From an uncultured Chryseobacterium sp. (lineage in GTDB: Bacteria > Bacteroidota > Bacteroidia > Flavobacteriales > Weeksellaceae): 64,000 nucleotides of DNA. The notes beneath the pieces were generated by a model. That model was given only the letters and a program-made list of their open reading frames with translations, was not told the origin of the DNA and did no database searches. The translations under genes and the position numbers were made by a program. This document shows, one piece after another, positions 26,662-35,080 of the stretch. The stretch covers positions 1 through 64,000 of the forward strand of contig CAJYLO010000026.1 of the NCBI GenBank assembly GCA_913776245.1, in the 5' to 3' direction. Each line of letters opens with the position of its first letter. The stretch's first letter is position 1.

Positions 26662-27105
26662 ATGATACGCATTACCAAAATTTTTACTTTCGAAACCGCT
26701 CATGTTCTCTATAACTATGATGGCAAGTGCAAAAATATGCATGGACATTCTTACAAACTGTTTGTGACTGTAAAGGGAAATCCTATTGACGATCTGGATC
26801 ATCCGAAAAACGGAATGGTGGTAGATTTTGGAGATATCAAAAAAATTGTAAAGCAAGAAATCGTTGATGTTTGGGATCACGCTGTTCTGGTGAACGGTGC
26901 GTCCCCTCACCAATCCTTGGGAGAAGGATTGCAGAACCAAGGTCATAAAGTGATTTTTTGTGATTACCAGCCGACTTGCGAAAACATGCTTTATGATATT
27001 GCAGATAAAATCAAATCCAAACTACCGGCTAATATCCAATTAGCTTATCTCAAACTTCATGAAACCGAAAACTCGTACGGCGAGTGGCTGGCAGAAGAAA
27101 ACTGA
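26662..27105 (+). CDS. queD: 6-carboxytetrahydropterin synthase (QueD/PTPS family)
   Basis: This 147-residue protein has the zinc-binding histidines H14 (ETAHVL), H27 and H29 (MHGHSYK), and the catalytic cysteine C23 in DGKCKNMHGH. WDHAVLVNG and LKLHETENSYGEW are also typical. QueD converts 7,8-dihydroneopterin triphosphate to 6-carboxytetrahydropterin in queuosine/7-deazaguanine synthesis. No other queuosine genes are in the window. Confidence 0.95.
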   Translation: MIRITKIFTFETAHVLYNYDGKCKNMHGHSYKLFVTVKGNPIDDLDHPKNGMVVDFGDIKKIVKQEIVDVWDHAVLVNGASPHQSLGEGLQNQGHKVIFCDYQPTCENMLYDIADKIKSKLPANIQLAYLKLHETENSYGEWLAEEN

Positions 27106-27170
27106 TTTCGGATTCGGTAAAAATAATAGCTTTTATTTGTTGATTATTTGGGGCTTTGTAAAATTTTAAT

Positions 27171-27178
27171 ATTTTTGC
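27171..27178 (+). promoter_or_regulatory. Candidate promoter of the beta-barrel gene (-7 TATTTTTG, -33 TTTG)
   Basis: TATTTTTG fits TAnnTTTG. A TTTG at 27148-27151 gives a 19-nt spacing to it, as expected for the Bacteroidota -33/-7 pair. The ATG is at 27196. Confidence 0.55.
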
Positions 27179-27195
27179 GCCCTAAATTCAATAAC

Positions 27196-27819
27196 ATGAA
27201 AAAGCTATTATTAGTAGGTGCAGTAGCACTTTTCGGAACCGTGAATGCTCAGACGGAAAAAGGATCTTGGGTTGTTGGCGGATCAACGACAATTGGTTTT
27301 AACAGTACTTCTTCTACTGTTAAATATAATGGTCAATCTACTGACGGACCAAAATCTACAACCTTTAGCGTAACGCCATCTGCCGGATACTTTGTGGCTG
27401 ATAAGATAGCTGTCGGGATTGATGTAGGTTTCAAATCTGTAAAGAATGAAAGTACAGATTATATATTTGATCAGGCCTACACATTCGAAAGTAAGCAAAA
27501 TACTTTAGTCATTATGCCAACTGCTTCTTATTATTTTAAATCCAATTCTAAGGTAATGCCATATTTGGGTGCTGGTATTGGATACTTTTCCACAACTACC
27601 AAATTTCCAGGATCTCCTTTCAGTAGCGATGGAGAAATTAAGGTAACAACAGACGGTCTTGCCTGGGGTGCGAAAGGTGGTATTGTCTTCCTTTTAACAC
27701 CATCCATCGGAATAGATTTAGGTCTTGCTTATGTTAATACTTCCAATAAAGAAAATGAAGTGAAAAATGTGACCAATAGTTTTGGCGTGAATGCAGGTTT
27801 CTCTTTCTTCTTTAAATAA
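27196..27819 (+). CDS. Outer-membrane beta-barrel protein
   Basis: The start at MKKLLLVGAVALFGTVNAQTEKGSW gives 207 residues with a clear signal peptide. Alternating hydrophobic strands follow (GSWVVGGSTTIGFNS, MPYLGAGIGYFSTTTKF, GVNAGFSFFFK). The terminal phenylalanine-rich strand ending FFFK is typical of OMP beta-barrels inserted by BAM. It is related to the OmpW/PorT-like small barrels of Bacteroidota. Function unknown. A terminator follows directly. Confidence 0.85.
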   Translation: MKKLLLVGAVALFGTVNAQTEKGSWVVGGSTTIGFNSTSSTVKYNGQSTDGPKSTTFSVTPSAGYFVADKIAVGIDVGFKSVKNESTDYIFDQAYTFESKQNTLVIMPTASYYFKSNSKVMPYLGAGIGYFSTTTKFPGSPFSSDGEIKVTTDGLAWGAKGGIVFLLTPSIGIDLGLAYVNTSNKENEVKNVTNSFGVNAGFSFFFK

Positions 27820-27837
27820 TATTTCAATTTATATATA

Positions 27838-27865
27838 AAAAACCTCGAAACTGCGGGGTTTTTTT
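27838..27865. terminator. Intrinsic terminator between the barrel gene and the NamZ-like gene
   Basis: A 10-bp stem (27838-27847 with 27854-27863, one T-G pair) has a 6-nt loop and a T tract. It overlaps the end of the convergent minus-strand gene and serves the plus-strand barrel gene. Confidence 0.8.
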
Positions 27866-29060
27866 AGTTGGGGTAGATGAGATATTTCTGTCTTATTTTT
27901 TCAAATTGGTCAAGGTCTTTTCTCCAGCTCTTTCTGATTTCTTTCTCGGATTTTCCGGCGATAATTTGTTTTCTGAGTTCATCGCTTCCGGCCAGTTTGT
28001 CGAAGAAAAGGTTTCTCAAAAAGAAATCCTGTTCCGGATTTTTATAATCTTTGTAAGCTTTCAGAAGCCATCCGAGATTCAGTTCTCGTAGATCTTCAGA
28101 ATAATTGCTGAGGTTTTCTCCGTAACATAATTTTCCGTTCAGGAAAGGATCTTTGGCGCCTTCTGTTGGTTTTGGGGTGAATTGATACGGTAAATTTTTA
28201 GTCCAAGGCGACCCGTAGATCTGAAACGGTAAATCCGTTCCTCTTCCCACAGAAACCTGTGTGCCTTCAAAAAAGCAAAGACTCGGATAGAGATTGATGG
28301 ATTTATCATTGGGCAAATTGGGTGATGGTTTGTCAGAAATGCCGTAACGTTGCTGCTTGTGATAATTGGCCATAGGAATCAAAGTGTATTTTGCAGTCAC
28401 TCCATTTTTTAACCATTTTTCACCATTGACCATTTTGCCATATTCCCCGATGGTCAGTCCGTAAACAACGGGAACATTATGCAATCCTACGAAACTTTTC
28501 CATTGGTTTTTCATCATTGGGCCATCTGTATAACCATCGTGAGGATTGGGTCGGTCAAGAACGATAACTTCCAAATTATTTTCAGCAGCAGCTTCCATGA
28601 TGTAAGATAATGTTGAAATATAGGTATAAAATCTGACGCCAACATCCTGAATATCAAACAAAATAATATCAGCGCCTTTCAGGTATTCGGCTTTCGGCTT
28701 TTTGTTGTCGCCGTAAAGTGAAACAATCGGTAAACCTGTTTTTTTGTCAACACCACTTTTTACGTGTTCGCCCGCGTCGGCAGTTCCCCGGAAGCCATGC
28801 TCCGGAGCAAAAATCGATTGAATACTGATGTGGTTTTCCACCAGAAAATCCACCAGATGCTTTTTATTGTTAAGCAAACTGGTTTGATTGGCCGCAACGA
28901 TAACCTTCTTGTTCTTAAGCAGCGGAAGATAAAGTTCCGGCTGGTCTGCTGCTGTTGTAAAGCTGGTTTTGGATTGATTTTGAGACTTGATGAGGAGTAT
29001 TGTACCAAAATAAATTAGCAGGATAAAAACTAAAGTTTTATTTTTGAAGCTTAAAATCAT
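27864..29060 (-). CDS. DUF1343 protein, likely exo-beta-N-acetylmuramidase (NamZ-like)
   Basis: The start at MILSFKNKTLVFILLIYFG gives 398 residues, and the longer frame to 29132 lacks support. It has an N-terminal signal or membrane anchor. DUF1343 motifs include AANQTSLLNNKKHLVDF, IFAPEHGFRGTADAGE, DIILFDIQDVGVRFYTY, EVIVLDRPNPHDG and PNLPNDKSINLYPSLCFFEGT. Characterised members (NamZ from Bacillus and Tannerella) remove terminal MurNAc from peptidoglycan fragments, pointing to cell-wall recycling. The 5' end lies 4 nt from the divergent FtsX-type start. Confidence 0.9.
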   Translation of the reverse strand: MILSFKNKTLVFILLIYFGTILLIKSQNQSKTSFTTAADQPELYLPLLKNKKVIVAANQTSLLNNKKHLVDFLVENHISIQSIFAPEHGFRGTADAGEHVKSGVDKKTGLPIVSLYGDNKKPKAEYLKGADIILFDIQDVGVRFYTYISTLSYIMEAAAENNLEVIVLDRPNPHDGYTDGPMMKNQWKSFVGLHNVPVVYGLTIGEYGKMVNGEKWLKNGVTAKYTLIPMANYHKQQRYGISDKPSPNLPNDKSINLYPSLCFFEGTQVSVGRGTDLPFQIYGSPWTKNLPYQFTPKPTEGAKDPFLNGKLCYGENLSNYSEDLRELNLGWLLKAYKDYKNPEQDFFLRNLFFDKLAGSDELRKQIIAGKSEKEIRKSWRKDLDQFEKIRQKYLIYPN

Positions 29061-29064
29061 TGAT

Positions 29065-30294
29065 TTGAATTTTCCGTTATATTTCTCGAAAAAGATAGCG
29101 TTTTCCAAAGATAACAAAAATAATCTCTCCAAGGTGATTGTCTACATCGGTAGGCTTTCTGTGGCGCTGGGTATCATTGTTTCGCTCATCACCATCTCTA
29201 CGGGACTCGGTTCCAAAAGGGCGATTGAAAACCGGATTTCCAATTTCAGCGGCGATATTTCCGTGAAATCGACACGTTCCAATTCTTCTTATAATTCTTC
29301 GGTTCTGGACACTAAAGGCCTGGATGAGAAAGCAATCAGAGCTGTGCCAGGCGTTGCCGGACTGCAGTCCTATGCCACGGTCAGCGGGATTTTACGCACG
29401 GAAAGTAATTTCGCCGGCGTGATTCTGAAAGGCGTTGGAAAGGATTTTGATAAACAGAGATTTCAACCTTTCATGATTTCGGGTTCTGTTCCGGATTATA
29501 ATGAAGATGGTTATAATAATGAGGTGATTCTCTCAGAAAAAATGGCCAATGACCTGGCGCTGAAAACCAATGACAGCATTGTAGCGATATTTTCCAAGGA
29601 AGACCAGAAACCGATTTACAGAAAATTCCACATCAAAGGCATTTACAAGACCGACATCAAACTGGTGGACGACCTTTATATGATTGGCGATATCAATCAC
29701 GTTCGCAAAGTTCAGAATATGAGCGAGAAAGAAGTGGGTGGTCTGGATATTTTCCTGAACAGTACGGACGATATGAACGCTGCTTTTCCGGAAGTCGAAA
29801 AATTCATCGGGTATAAAAATTATGCCGAGAAAGTGACGGAGAAGTATCCGCAAATATTGGATTGGGTCAATATCTTCAATCAGAATATCTCTTTGATTAT
29901 TACGATAATGCTGATTGTAGTAGTCATCAACATCATTATGGTCTTGCTGATTCTGATTATCGAAAGAACCAATTCTATTGGATTACTCAAAACATTTGGT
30001 GCCACCAATGCGCAGATTCGTTCCATTTTTATCAATTATACTTTGATGATTATGATTCCGGGATTATTGGCGGGAAATATCATTGGCATCGGTCTGTTGC
30101 TGATTCAGAAATACACAGGAATTATCAAGCTCGACCCGGAAAATTATTTTATCAGCACCGTTCCGGTCGATTTGAATCCGCTTTACATTTTGTCGGTTTC
30201 CGTGGGAATATTTATCGTCTCTGGCATCGCAATGATTTTGCCGAGTTATCTTATCAGTAGAATTTCGCCATTGAAAGCGATAAAATACAGTTAA
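29065..30294 (+). CDS. FtsX-like ABC transporter permease (LolC/E-type)
   Basis: A TTG start at 29065 (MNFPLYFSKKIAFSKDNKNN) gives 409 residues. A TTG at 29044 would overlap the divergent DUF1343 gene by 17 bp. One N-terminal helix, a MacB-type periplasmic domain (residues about 50-240) and three C-terminal helices are present (VINIIMVLLILIIERTNSIGLLKTFGA, LLAGNIIGIGLLLIQ, GIFIVSGIAMILPSYLI). The last cytoplasmic motif PLKAIKY is also typical. Its ATPase partner is not adjacent. A lipoprotein-release role is inferred from family only. Confidence 0.85.
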   Translation: MNFPLYFSKKIAFSKDNKNNLSKVIVYIGRLSVALGIIVSLITISTGLGSKRAIENRISNFSGDISVKSTRSNSSYNSSVLDTKGLDEKAIRAVPGVAGLQSYATVSGILRTESNFAGVILKGVGKDFDKQRFQPFMISGSVPDYNEDGYNNEVILSEKMANDLALKTNDSIVAIFSKEDQKPIYRKFHIKGIYKTDIKLVDDLYMIGDINHVRKVQNMSEKEVGGLDIFLNSTDDMNAAFPEVEKFIGYKNYAEKVTEKYPQILDWVNIFNQNISLIITIMLIVVVINIIMVLLILIIERTNSIGLLKTFGATNAQIRSIFINYTLMIMIPGLLAGNIIGIGLLLIQKYTGIIKLDPENYFISTVPVDLNPLYILSVSVGIFIVSGIAMILPSYLISRISPLKAIKYS

Positions 30295-30332
30295 TTAATT
30301 TTCATATTTTAACAGCTTCAAAAAACAGTTCA

Positions 30333-30938
30333 ATGATACTAAAAAATCTCAATTATCCGCTGGATTTCAAATTCAAGATTACCACATTAGCGAGTGATTT
30401 CAACATCACGGACAGAAACGGAAATTATGTGGCTTATGTCCGTCAGAAAATGTTTAAGCTGAAGGAAGATGTCATCGTTTTCAATGACGAAAGCAAATCG
30501 AAAGAATTGTTTAATATCAAGGCTAATCAATGGATTGACTTCAATGCATCTTATACGATGACGGATTTGGTGAATGGCAAAAGATTCGGGAGGTTGGCAA
30601 GGAAAGGGATGCGTTCCATCTGGAAATCCCGTTACGATATCGTGGATGAAAATGACCAGCCGAAATATCAAATCAATGAAGATAACGGCTGGATTAAGGT
30701 TTTTGACAGTTTCGTGGGCGAGATTCCGATTTTAGGATTGTTCACCGGTTATTTCCTGAATCCTTCTTATACTGTAAAAGATACTGCGGGAAAAGAATAC
30801 TTCCGACTGAAAAAGATGCCGTCTTTAGTGGGACGACGATTTCAATTAGAAAGATTAATTGACATTGATGATGAAGACGAATCTCTGGTAGTTTTGAGCT
30901 TCCTCATGATGGTGCTTCTGGAAAGAGCAAGAGGATAA
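30333..30938 (+). CDS. LURP-one-related/tubby-like protein
   Basis: This 201-residue protein has tandem beta strands (DFNITDRNGNYVAYVRQKMFKLKEDVIVFND, IWKSRYDIVDENDQPKYQI, IFTGYFLNPSYTVKDTAGKEYFRLKKMP) of the LURP-one/phospholipid-scramblase-like fold. The C-terminus is hydrophobic (LVVLSFLMMVLLERARG), possibly a membrane helix. It begins 39 nt after the permease and is likely co-transcribed. Function unknown. Confidence 0.72.
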   Translation: MILKNLNYPLDFKFKITTLASDFNITDRNGNYVAYVRQKMFKLKEDVIVFNDESKSKELFNIKANQWIDFNASYTMTDLVNGKRFGRLARKGMRSIWKSRYDIVDENDQPKYQINEDNGWIKVFDSFVGEIPILGLFTGYFLNPSYTVKDTAGKEYFRLKKMPSLVGRRFQLERLIDIDDEDESLVVLSFLMMVLLERARG

Positions 30939-31165
30939 TCTTGTTAAAAACAATTAAAGGTTTAATTAATAAATTTATCAATAGAAATTCAACACTCGAG
31001 TTTTAAGATTATGATGAAGAAAAGTTACATTTGGAACAATTAAGTTTTAAAATCTTTAGATTTTCTACTTAACTGAACTTTAAATCATAGCTTTTATTCT
31101 GTTCTTAAATGACTGAAGTGTTATTAATTAAGCTCTAAAACAGCTTAATTATAAAAGTTAAGAAG

Positions 31166-32149
31166 ATGAAATATTACAATAATATAGTAGAAACGATTGG
31201 TAATACACCGCTGGTCAAAATCAATAAAGTTTTGGGAGAAGATTTTCCTGCGTTGGTTTTGGCAAAAGTAGAAACCACGAATCCCGGAAATTCTGTAAAG
31301 GACAGAATGGCGCTGAAAATGATTGAAGATGCGGAAAAAGACGGACGTCTGAAACCAGGCGGAACCATCATCGAAGGAACTTCCGGAAACACGGGAATGG
31401 GCCTGGCTTTGGTGGCAATCCAGAAAGGTTACAAATGTATTTTTGTGACCAATTCCAAACAATCCAAAGAAAAATGCGACATCCTGCGTGCAGTTGGTGC
31501 AGAAGTTATCGTTTGTCCAACGGACGTAAAACCTACAGATCCGCGTTCTTACTATTCCACAGCCAAAAGATTAACCCAGGAAACGGAAAATGCATGGTAT
31601 GTGAATCAGTATGATAATTTGTCCAACAGACAAGCGCATTATGAAAGCACCGCACCTGAAATTTGGGAACAGACGGAAGGGCAATTAACGCATTTCGTAG
31701 TGGGTGCCGGAACTGGAGGTACGATTACGGGTTGTGGGAGATTCTTCAAAGAGAAAAATCAAAATATTAAAGTGATCGGTGTGGATACTTACGGATCTAT
31801 TCTGAAAGAAATCCACGAGACGGGAGAGATTCATCTGGATCACGCCTACACCTACATCACAGAAGGTATTGGCGAAGATATTCTTCCAGAGAATTATGAT
31901 ATGAGCGTGATTGATCATTTTGAAAAAGTGACCGACAAAGACGGTGCTATCTACGCCAGAAAACTGGCCAAGGAGGAAGGGATTTTCTGTGGTTATTCCG
32001 CCGGAAGTGCGATGTCTGCCTTGGTTCAGATGAAAGACCAGTTTACAAAAGACGATGTGATTGTTGTCCTGCTTCACGACCACGGAAGCCGTTATGTAGG
32101 AAAAATCTACAATGATGAGTGGATGAAGGAAATGGGCTGGCTGGATTAA
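31166..32149 (+). CDS. PLP-dependent cysteine synthase / cystathionine beta-synthase-like
   Basis: This 327-residue fold-type II PLP enzyme has the lysine motif NPGNSVKDRMA, the substrate loop EGTSGNTGMGLA, and GAGTGGTITGCGRFFKE binding the PLP phosphate. The segment LRAVGAEVIVCPTDVKPTDPRSYYSTAKR is more like cystathionine beta-synthases than CysK. No C-terminal CBS or regulatory domain is present. It makes cysteine from O-acetylserine or cystathionine from serine and homocysteine. I leave the symbol blank because the two cannot be told apart here. It has a clean terminator downstream. Confidence 0.88.
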   Translation: MKYYNNIVETIGNTPLVKINKVLGEDFPALVLAKVETTNPGNSVKDRMALKMIEDAEKDGRLKPGGTIIEGTSGNTGMGLALVAIQKGYKCIFVTNSKQSKEKCDILRAVGAEVIVCPTDVKPTDPRSYYSTAKRLTQETENAWYVNQYDNLSNRQAHYESTAPEIWEQTEGQLTHFVVGAGTGGTITGCGRFFKEKNQNIKVIGVDTYGSILKEIHETGEIHLDHAYTYITEGIGEDILPENYDMSVIDHFEKVTDKDGAIYARKLAKEEGIFCGYSAGSAMSALVQMKDQFTKDDVIVVLLHDHGSRYVGKIYNDEWMKEMGWLD

Positions 32150-32180
32150 GTATAGATGATAAATTATCGATGATAAATGA

Positions 32181-32212
32181 AAAAACCGCTGTCGGGAGAT
32201 AGCGGTTTTTTG
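32181..32212. terminator. Bidirectional intrinsic terminator
   Basis: AAAAACCGCT pairs perfectly with AGCGGTTTTT across a 10-nt loop, serving the cysteine synthase gene and the convergent hypothetical gene. Confidence 0.85.
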
Positions 32213-32872
32213 TTATTTATAGAATAGTTTGAACATTAAGAATTGCGGCTGTTCAGGTATTTTAGCTAAGACCCAAAAGTAGTCTTTTTCTTTGCTAACA
32301 ACTTCATAAAAATACTTGTCGCCAGGTTTACTGAAATTTCTACGGCCATTATTATTACTTTCGATAAATTCCAGTTGAAAACTACTAGCTGTTGACCATA
32401 TTAGTTTTGATTTGGAATAAGTTCCATCAGAGAATTGCTCAATCCAGTATTTGTCGGTCGTTGTTACTTTTGTTTTCTCACCTTCCCATTCATAGTAATA
32501 AAAATTTTTATTCCGCTTCAGAAATGTAAGTTGCTTATCTGTAATTTTAATTTCTGGACGGCTGTCGAGTTTTACCCAATCGTCTTTTTTCGGAGGGTCA
32601 ATTTTATACAGATAATCTACAAATTCTTTACAGTTTTTTTGGAATCTGAAATACAATTGGTCTGCTAAAGATTCTTTTTCTGATTCATCAAATTGATTCA
32701 AATAAGGTAAGATAAACTTTTCATTTAAAACTAAAAGTCTTAAAGAATCGCTTAAATTTTTATTGATGTTAAAGCTCACGCACATTTCGTCTGTCAATTC
32801 GTCAACGCTTTTATTCTGTGAAAAAGAAAAAGTTCCAACAAATAACAGCAGGATTGTAAGAATTTTATTCAT
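32213..32872 (-). CDS. Secreted hypothetical protein next to the asparaginase
   Basis: This 219-residue protein opens with a signal peptide (MNKILTILLLFVGTFSFSQN). The mature protein is mixed helix/beta (LVLNEKFILPYLNQFDESEKESLADQLYFRF, and a WVKLDSRPEIKITDKQLTFLKRNKNFYY segment). I recognise no family. It is 6 nt downstream of the isoaspartyl peptidase on the same strand, so it may be co-expressed. Its location suggests the periplasm. Confidence 0.78.
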   Translation of the reverse strand: MNKILTILLLFVGTFSFSQNKSVDELTDEMCVSFNINKNLSDSLRLLVLNEKFILPYLNQFDESEKESLADQLYFRFQKNCKEFVDYLYKIDPPKKDDWVKLDSRPEIKITDKQLTFLKRNKNFYYYEWEGEKTKVTTTDKYWIEQFSDGTYSKSKLIWSTASSFQLEFIESNNNGRRNFSKPGDKYFYEVVSKEKDYFWVLAKIPEQPQFLMFKLFYK

Positions 32873-32878
32873 ATTGTT

Positions 32879-33721
32879 TTAATCAAAAACCTCAAAATCA
32901 ATTCCGTCAAAGCTTGCAAAAACCATCGTTGGATAAGAATCCTGATGAAAAATATTACCTTCGGAATCAATCCCAATCGCGCCCGCAAAACCATCGATTT
33001 CTTTTAGTTCTTCAAAAGTTCTGTCAAAAGCATTTTCAATAGTTAATCCATCAGTTACTCGGGTCACGATTTTTGCTGCAGTTGCATTGCTTACAATATC
33101 TTCTCCAACACCTGTACAGCTTACCGCACAGAATTGGTTGGCAAAATTGCCTGCAACCGTTGCAGAATCGGAGATTCTTCCAGGGATTTCAAAACCTTTT
33201 CCACCGGTAGAAGTACCTACAGCTAGTTTTCCGTGTTTGTCAATCGCAACAGCACCAACAGTTCCTTTGCCTCCATTTTTCAATTTATCTTCGTATTCTT
33301 TTCTTCGCTGAGGAATTTCAGTAGAGAAATCATCAAAACCATTTTCAGTTGCATAAATTTTCGCACCATTTCCGCCTATAACACGGTCGTCTTCTTTCAT
33401 CAATTCTTTAGCAACAAAAATCGGATTTTTTACATTTTCAATATTAATCACGCCGCTCATTTTCTGAGTTTCGCCATCCATTAAAGCTGCGCTCATCCGG
33501 ATGATTCCATCGCTCTGGATCTGAGAACCGATGCCGGCGTTATACAATTCGTCATCTTCCAAAAGCGAAACTGCGTAAGCCACGGTTTCCAAAGCAGAAT
33601 TGTTTTGAAGGAATTCGTAAGATTTTTTCGCAATGTCTTTCAGTGAATTTTGTTTTGCCAGCTTCACTTCATGGCTTTGGCTGCTTTCGGAGAAGAATCC
33701 GCCGTGGATGATTATTTTCAT
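32879..33721 (-). CDS. Isoaspartyl peptidase / L-asparaginase (Ntn-hydrolase)
   Basis: This 280-residue protein has the autoprocessing threonine in GKGTVGAVAIDKHGKLA (T154) and the supporting NAGIGSQIQSDGIIRMSAA and SCTGVGEDIVSNA regions. The precursor splits at G153/T154, and T154 is the catalytic nucleophile. Family members hydrolyse beta-aspartyl dipeptides such as beta-Asp-Arg. Beside cyanophycinase (cphB) and cyanophycin synthetase (cphA), it is well placed to complete cyanophycin breakdown to Asp and Arg. It is an IaaA-type enzyme of cytosolic location. Confidence 0.9.
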   Translation of the reverse strand: MKIIIHGGFFSESSQSHEVKLAKQNSLKDIAKKSYEFLQNNSALETVAYAVSLLEDDELYNAGIGSQIQSDGIIRMSAALMDGETQKMSGVINIENVKNPIFVAKELMKEDDRVIGGNGAKIYATENGFDDFSTEIPQRRKEYEDKLKNGGKGTVGAVAIDKHGKLAVGTSTGGKGFEIPGRISDSATVAGNFANQFCAVSCTGVGEDIVSNATAAKIVTRVTDGLTIENAFDRTFEELKEIDGFAGAIGIDSEGNIFHQDSYPTMVFASFDGIDFEVFD

Positions 33722-33823
33722 TGGATTGTTGAATTGGATTTGATGAGTCTTGGAGCGTTTCAGATCGGTATATTTTAAGGATTTACGATGTCGTACCAGG
33801 CTTCGTCCAAGTGTTTTGGTTCT

Positions 33824-34720
33824 TTAGTTGTCAGAGCTCACTTGCGGAATGGGGTTGTACTGAGAATTAACGATGGTCATTTCACGTGATTTCAGGTCAA
33901 AGGTGTCATTCATAGAAAGCACATCCACCATCAGGTTTTTGATTGAAATAGGCTGACCCAATTCTACATTCGTCAGATTGGTATCTTTGATTTGAAGACC
34001 ATCCACGATAATCACCAGACCAGAGCCAATTGCCGTCATGGTATCGTTTTCAATGAACAATCCTGTATCTTCACCGAGGCCAATACCCAAAGTTCTTGGA
34101 TTGCTTACAACAGCCTGAAACAGCCTTCCGATTCTGCCACGTTGTACAAAATGCGTGTCTATCACCACATTTTCAATGAATCCGAGACCTTGAGTGGTTT
34201 TGATTTCGCCTTTCAGAAGTGCTTCGGAACTGGAACCTTGATAAATCATATTTTCAGATGCGGCCGCTGCTCCTGCAGAAGTTCCGGCGTAGATAAAATC
34301 TTCCGTCTGATACTTGGTCAATATGGCATCGTGAAAACGTGTGCCGCCAAGAATGGATGTCAGTCTCAGCTGGTCTCCGCCGGTGAACATGACCACGTCG
34401 GCTGCATTTGCTCTCGCAACAATTGCGTCGCTATTCGCCTGTTCACGGTTTTGGATGTCCAGAATATTGCAGTTTTTCAGGCCTAAATATTCGAAAGCCT
34501 TTTTGTATTCCGGTCCCACAATGTCCGGGATTTGGGAAGCTGTCGTAATGACTTCGATTACAGAATTCTCCCTGTGCTTGGACTCATCGATGATTTTTCT
34601 GAGGATTCCTCGTTCAAAAAAATTGAGGTTTTTCTCAACATTTTGGTCAAAACTGAGCTCCGTAAAACTACCTTTGTTTACAGCGCCACCAATGATGACT
34701 AGTTTTCCTTTTGATTTCAT
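33824..34720 (-). CDS. cphB: Cyanophycinase
   Basis: The start at MKSKGKLVIIGGAVNKGSFT gives 298 residues; an ATG three codons upstream is in frame but less likely. The serine-protease-like nucleophile is S148 in GTSAGAAAASENMI, within a class-I glutamine amidotransferase-like fold (MFTGGDQLRLTSILGGT). Conserved histidines are in DTHFVQRGRIGR. Cyanophycinase cuts cyanophycin into beta-Asp-Arg dipeptides. It has a -7 box on the minus strand at 34727-34734 and is divergent from cphA. Confidence 0.93.
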   Translation of the reverse strand: MKSKGKLVIIGGAVNKGSFTELSFDQNVEKNLNFFERGILRKIIDESKHRENSVIEVITTASQIPDIVGPEYKKAFEYLGLKNCNILDIQNREQANSDAIVARANAADVVMFTGGDQLRLTSILGGTRFHDAILTKYQTEDFIYAGTSAGAAAASENMIYQGSSSEALLKGEIKTTQGLGFIENVVIDTHFVQRGRIGRLFQAVVSNPRTLGIGLGEDTGLFIENDTMTAIGSGLVIIVDGLQIKDTNLTNVELGQPISIKNLMVDVLSMNDTFDLKSREMTIVNSQYNPIPQVSSDN

Positions 34721-34726
34721 AGTAAA

Positions 34727-34734
34727 CAAAAATA
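34727..34734 (-). promoter_or_regulatory. Candidate -7 box (TATTTTTG) of cphB
   Basis: The minus-strand TATTTTTG matches TAnnTTTG, 6 nt from the chosen cphB ATG. Confidence 0.45.
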
Positions 34735-34936
34735 ATAAATCAGAACAGAATATCAGGCATCTGGAGCCGGTAAAAATCGATTAGTGGGATTTAAAGTTTT
34801 AATAATCCTGTGTATAATCCATTAAAATAAACTTTTAAAATTACAGAATCCATATCATTTGCCGGATGTTTTTTCAATATTATTCAGGCATTAAAATAAT
34901 TAGTTGAGATTGTATTTTATTTTCGCGCTTTTGGAT

Positions 34937-34944
34937 TATCTTTG
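34937..34944 (+). promoter_or_regulatory. Candidate -7 box (TATCTTTG) of cphA
   Basis: TATCTTTG fits TAnnTTTG, about 137 nt upstream of the cphA ATG at 35081, so a long 5' leader is implied. The intervening 34945-35080 has no recognised riboswitch. Upstream, 34735-34936, no coding frame is supported. Confidence 0.4.
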
Positions 34945-35080
34945 ATAAAAGAGACTATTGGTCTAATGCCTTAGAATGAAAAACCTGTCAGATCATATTG
35001 GTTCTGGCATCAGATTTGGCAGTTGTCCGTCATTCTCAATTTGAACTTTTATTTATAGAAAAACATCTACTGACTTATAT

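Noticed and set aside
34945..35080. Riboswitch in the cphA leader
   Set aside because: No known consensus was recognised and no terminator or anti-terminator pair is visible.
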